From Planctomycetota bacterium (lineage in GTDB: Bacteria; Planctomycetota; SZUA-567): DNA of 6,715 nucleotides. Each line of letters starts with the position of its first letter. The stretch's first letter is position 1. The stretch spans positions 1 to 6,715 of the forward strand of contig JAJBSZ010000146.1 in the NCBI GenBank assembly GCA_020861125.1. Reading direction: 5' to 3'. Position numbers and translations under genes: made by a program. Below, piece after piece: positions 6,132 through 6,715 of this stretch. Below the pieces are notes generated by a model, which saw nothing but the letters and a program-made list of their open reading frames with translations, did not search any database and was not told the origin of the DNA.

Positions 6132-6656
6132 TTAGGAAGTCCGCCGGACGGCGAACAGCTCTCCCTGTGTGTCCCAGTCGTGGCCACCGTTGTGGCTGAT
6201 CAGGTTGGTCCAGTGGAATGTCTTGTCGGTGATTTCGGTGAACTGCCAGATCATGTCGTAGGCGCGGGCGTCGGTCATGGTCTGGATGATATCTCCCAGC
6301 GGGTTTTTTTCCGCCAGGAAGGAGGTCACCGGATAACCGGCGGCGACGTAGACCACGTCCCAATTGCCCCGTTCCGGCACGTACAGCCGCAGGGTGGTGC
6401 CGTAGGCGGCATCCGGGTAGGTGACGGTTTTTCTCGCTTCCCGGGACGGGCAGAGGAATACGTCCTGGATGGCCATGCCTTCGAGGGCGCGGGCGAACAG
6501 CCATTCGCCTTTGACCCGGCGTTCCTTGGGGGTGCCGATGTTGTCGATCCAGTCGAAATCCCAGGCGCCGAGAAAGCGGCCGTACCAGTCGTGTTCCGGC
6601 GGCAGGGCGGGCGATCGTTCGTCAGCCGCCACCACTGAAAACACAGATGCACTCAT
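6132..6656 (-). CDS. Uncharacterised 174-residue protein, possibly lipocalin/calycin-like (DUF1579-like)
   Basis: I cannot give this protein a firm family. The ATG at 6656 is preceded by GAGGAGG with an 8-base spacer; an in-frame ATG at 6701 lacks such a site. The sequence has no signal peptide, no membrane segment and no cysteine pair. It is rich in tryptophan, with motifs GAWDFDWID at 30-38, GEWLF at 50-54, AIQDVF at 62-67, YGTTLRLY at 85-92, WDVVYVA at 99-105, WQFTEIT at 137-143, FHWTN at 147-151 and the ending WDTQGELFAVR. The regular alternation of beta-strand-like stretches with Trp, Gly and Arg resembles the DUF1579/calycin type of small beta-barrel that binds a hydrophobic ligand; this is inference from pattern only. 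It is the first gene of an apparent operon with serA, which hints at co-expression with serine synthesis but not at a direct role in it. Confidence 0.85.
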   Translation of the reverse strand: MSASVFSVVAADERSPALPPEHDWYGRFLGAWDFDWIDNIGTPKERRVKGEWLFARALEGMAIQDVFLCPSREARKTVTYPDAAYGTTLRLYVPERGNWDVVYVAAGYPVTSFLAEKNPLGDIIQTMTDARAYDMIWQFTEITDKTFHWTNLISHNGGHDWDTQGELFAVRRTS

Positions 6657-6660
6657 ACCG

Positions 6661-6715
6661 GTACCCTCCTCGAAGCCACCCCACCCCGCGCGTCCCGACA
6701 CCCCGAGAGGGGTAC
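6661..6715 (-). promoter_or_regulatory. Inverted repeat able to sequester the ribosome binding site
   Basis: GTACCCTCCTCG (6661-6672, containing the complement of the Shine-Dalgarno sequence) and CGAGAGGGGTAC (6704-6715) are near-perfect inverted copies. In the leftward transcript they can form a 12-base stem with one mismatch and one G-U pair around a 31-base loop, hiding the ribosome binding site of the 174-residue protein. The repeat touches the window edge, so its full extent and the promoter are not visible. Confidence 0.35.

Noticed and set aside
4733..6199. Long open frame of 488 codons on the plus strand opposite serA
   Set aside because: It lies antisense to a fully convincing SerA. 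The translation is rich in Gly, Val, His and Asp with no recognisable domain, as expected for the complement of GC-biased codons.

Overview
The window comes from a bacterial chromosome with GC-rich, third-position-G/C coding sequence, strong Shine-Dalgarno sites and two GTG starts. The gene content suggests an anaerobic or facultative Gram-negative-type bacterium: a split (two-subunit style) transketolase, a long SerA with ASB and ACT domains, an FCD-type GntR regulator and a dihydrodipicolinate-synthase-family aldolase. A Desulfobacterota-like or similar lineage is only a guess; nothing here fixes the phylum. I see no RNA genes, CRISPR array, insertion sequence or phage gene.

Left part (1-2665). 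The N-terminal transketolase subunit reads leftward off the edge. It is divergent from a GntR/FCD transcription factor that I start at the GTG at 902. The AT-rich space between them (640-901) holds a cluster of GGTTA/TAACC elements overlapping a good leftward promoter, and looks like the regulator's operator region. After a 243-base gap with several hairpins comes an NAD-type short-chain dehydrogenase.

Middle (2666-3674). A DapA/NanA-superfamily aldolase follows the dehydrogenase by 54 bases and ends in a textbook intrinsic terminator. Together, transketolase, regulator, dehydrogenase and aldolase look like a small carbohydrate or sugar-acid catabolic locus: oxidation, then aldol cleavage or dehydration of a 2-keto acid, then transketolase chemistry. 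The substrate cannot be read from the sequence. The aldolase lacks key residues of true lysine-pathway DapA.

Right part (3675-6715). A single gene with its own promoter encodes an uncharacterised zinc-ribbon protein with one membrane segment. It converges on a leftward pair: a 174-residue protein of unknown function, then 16 bases later the phosphoglycerate dehydrogenase SerA (first step of serine synthesis). The ribosome binding site of the 174-residue protein can pair with the end of the window in the predicted transcript. This part looks like housekeeping chromosome unrelated to the catabolic locus.

I do not see a clearly new multi-gene system. The most worthwhile leads are the unassigned catabolic locus with its operator cluster, and the two uncharacterised proteins.
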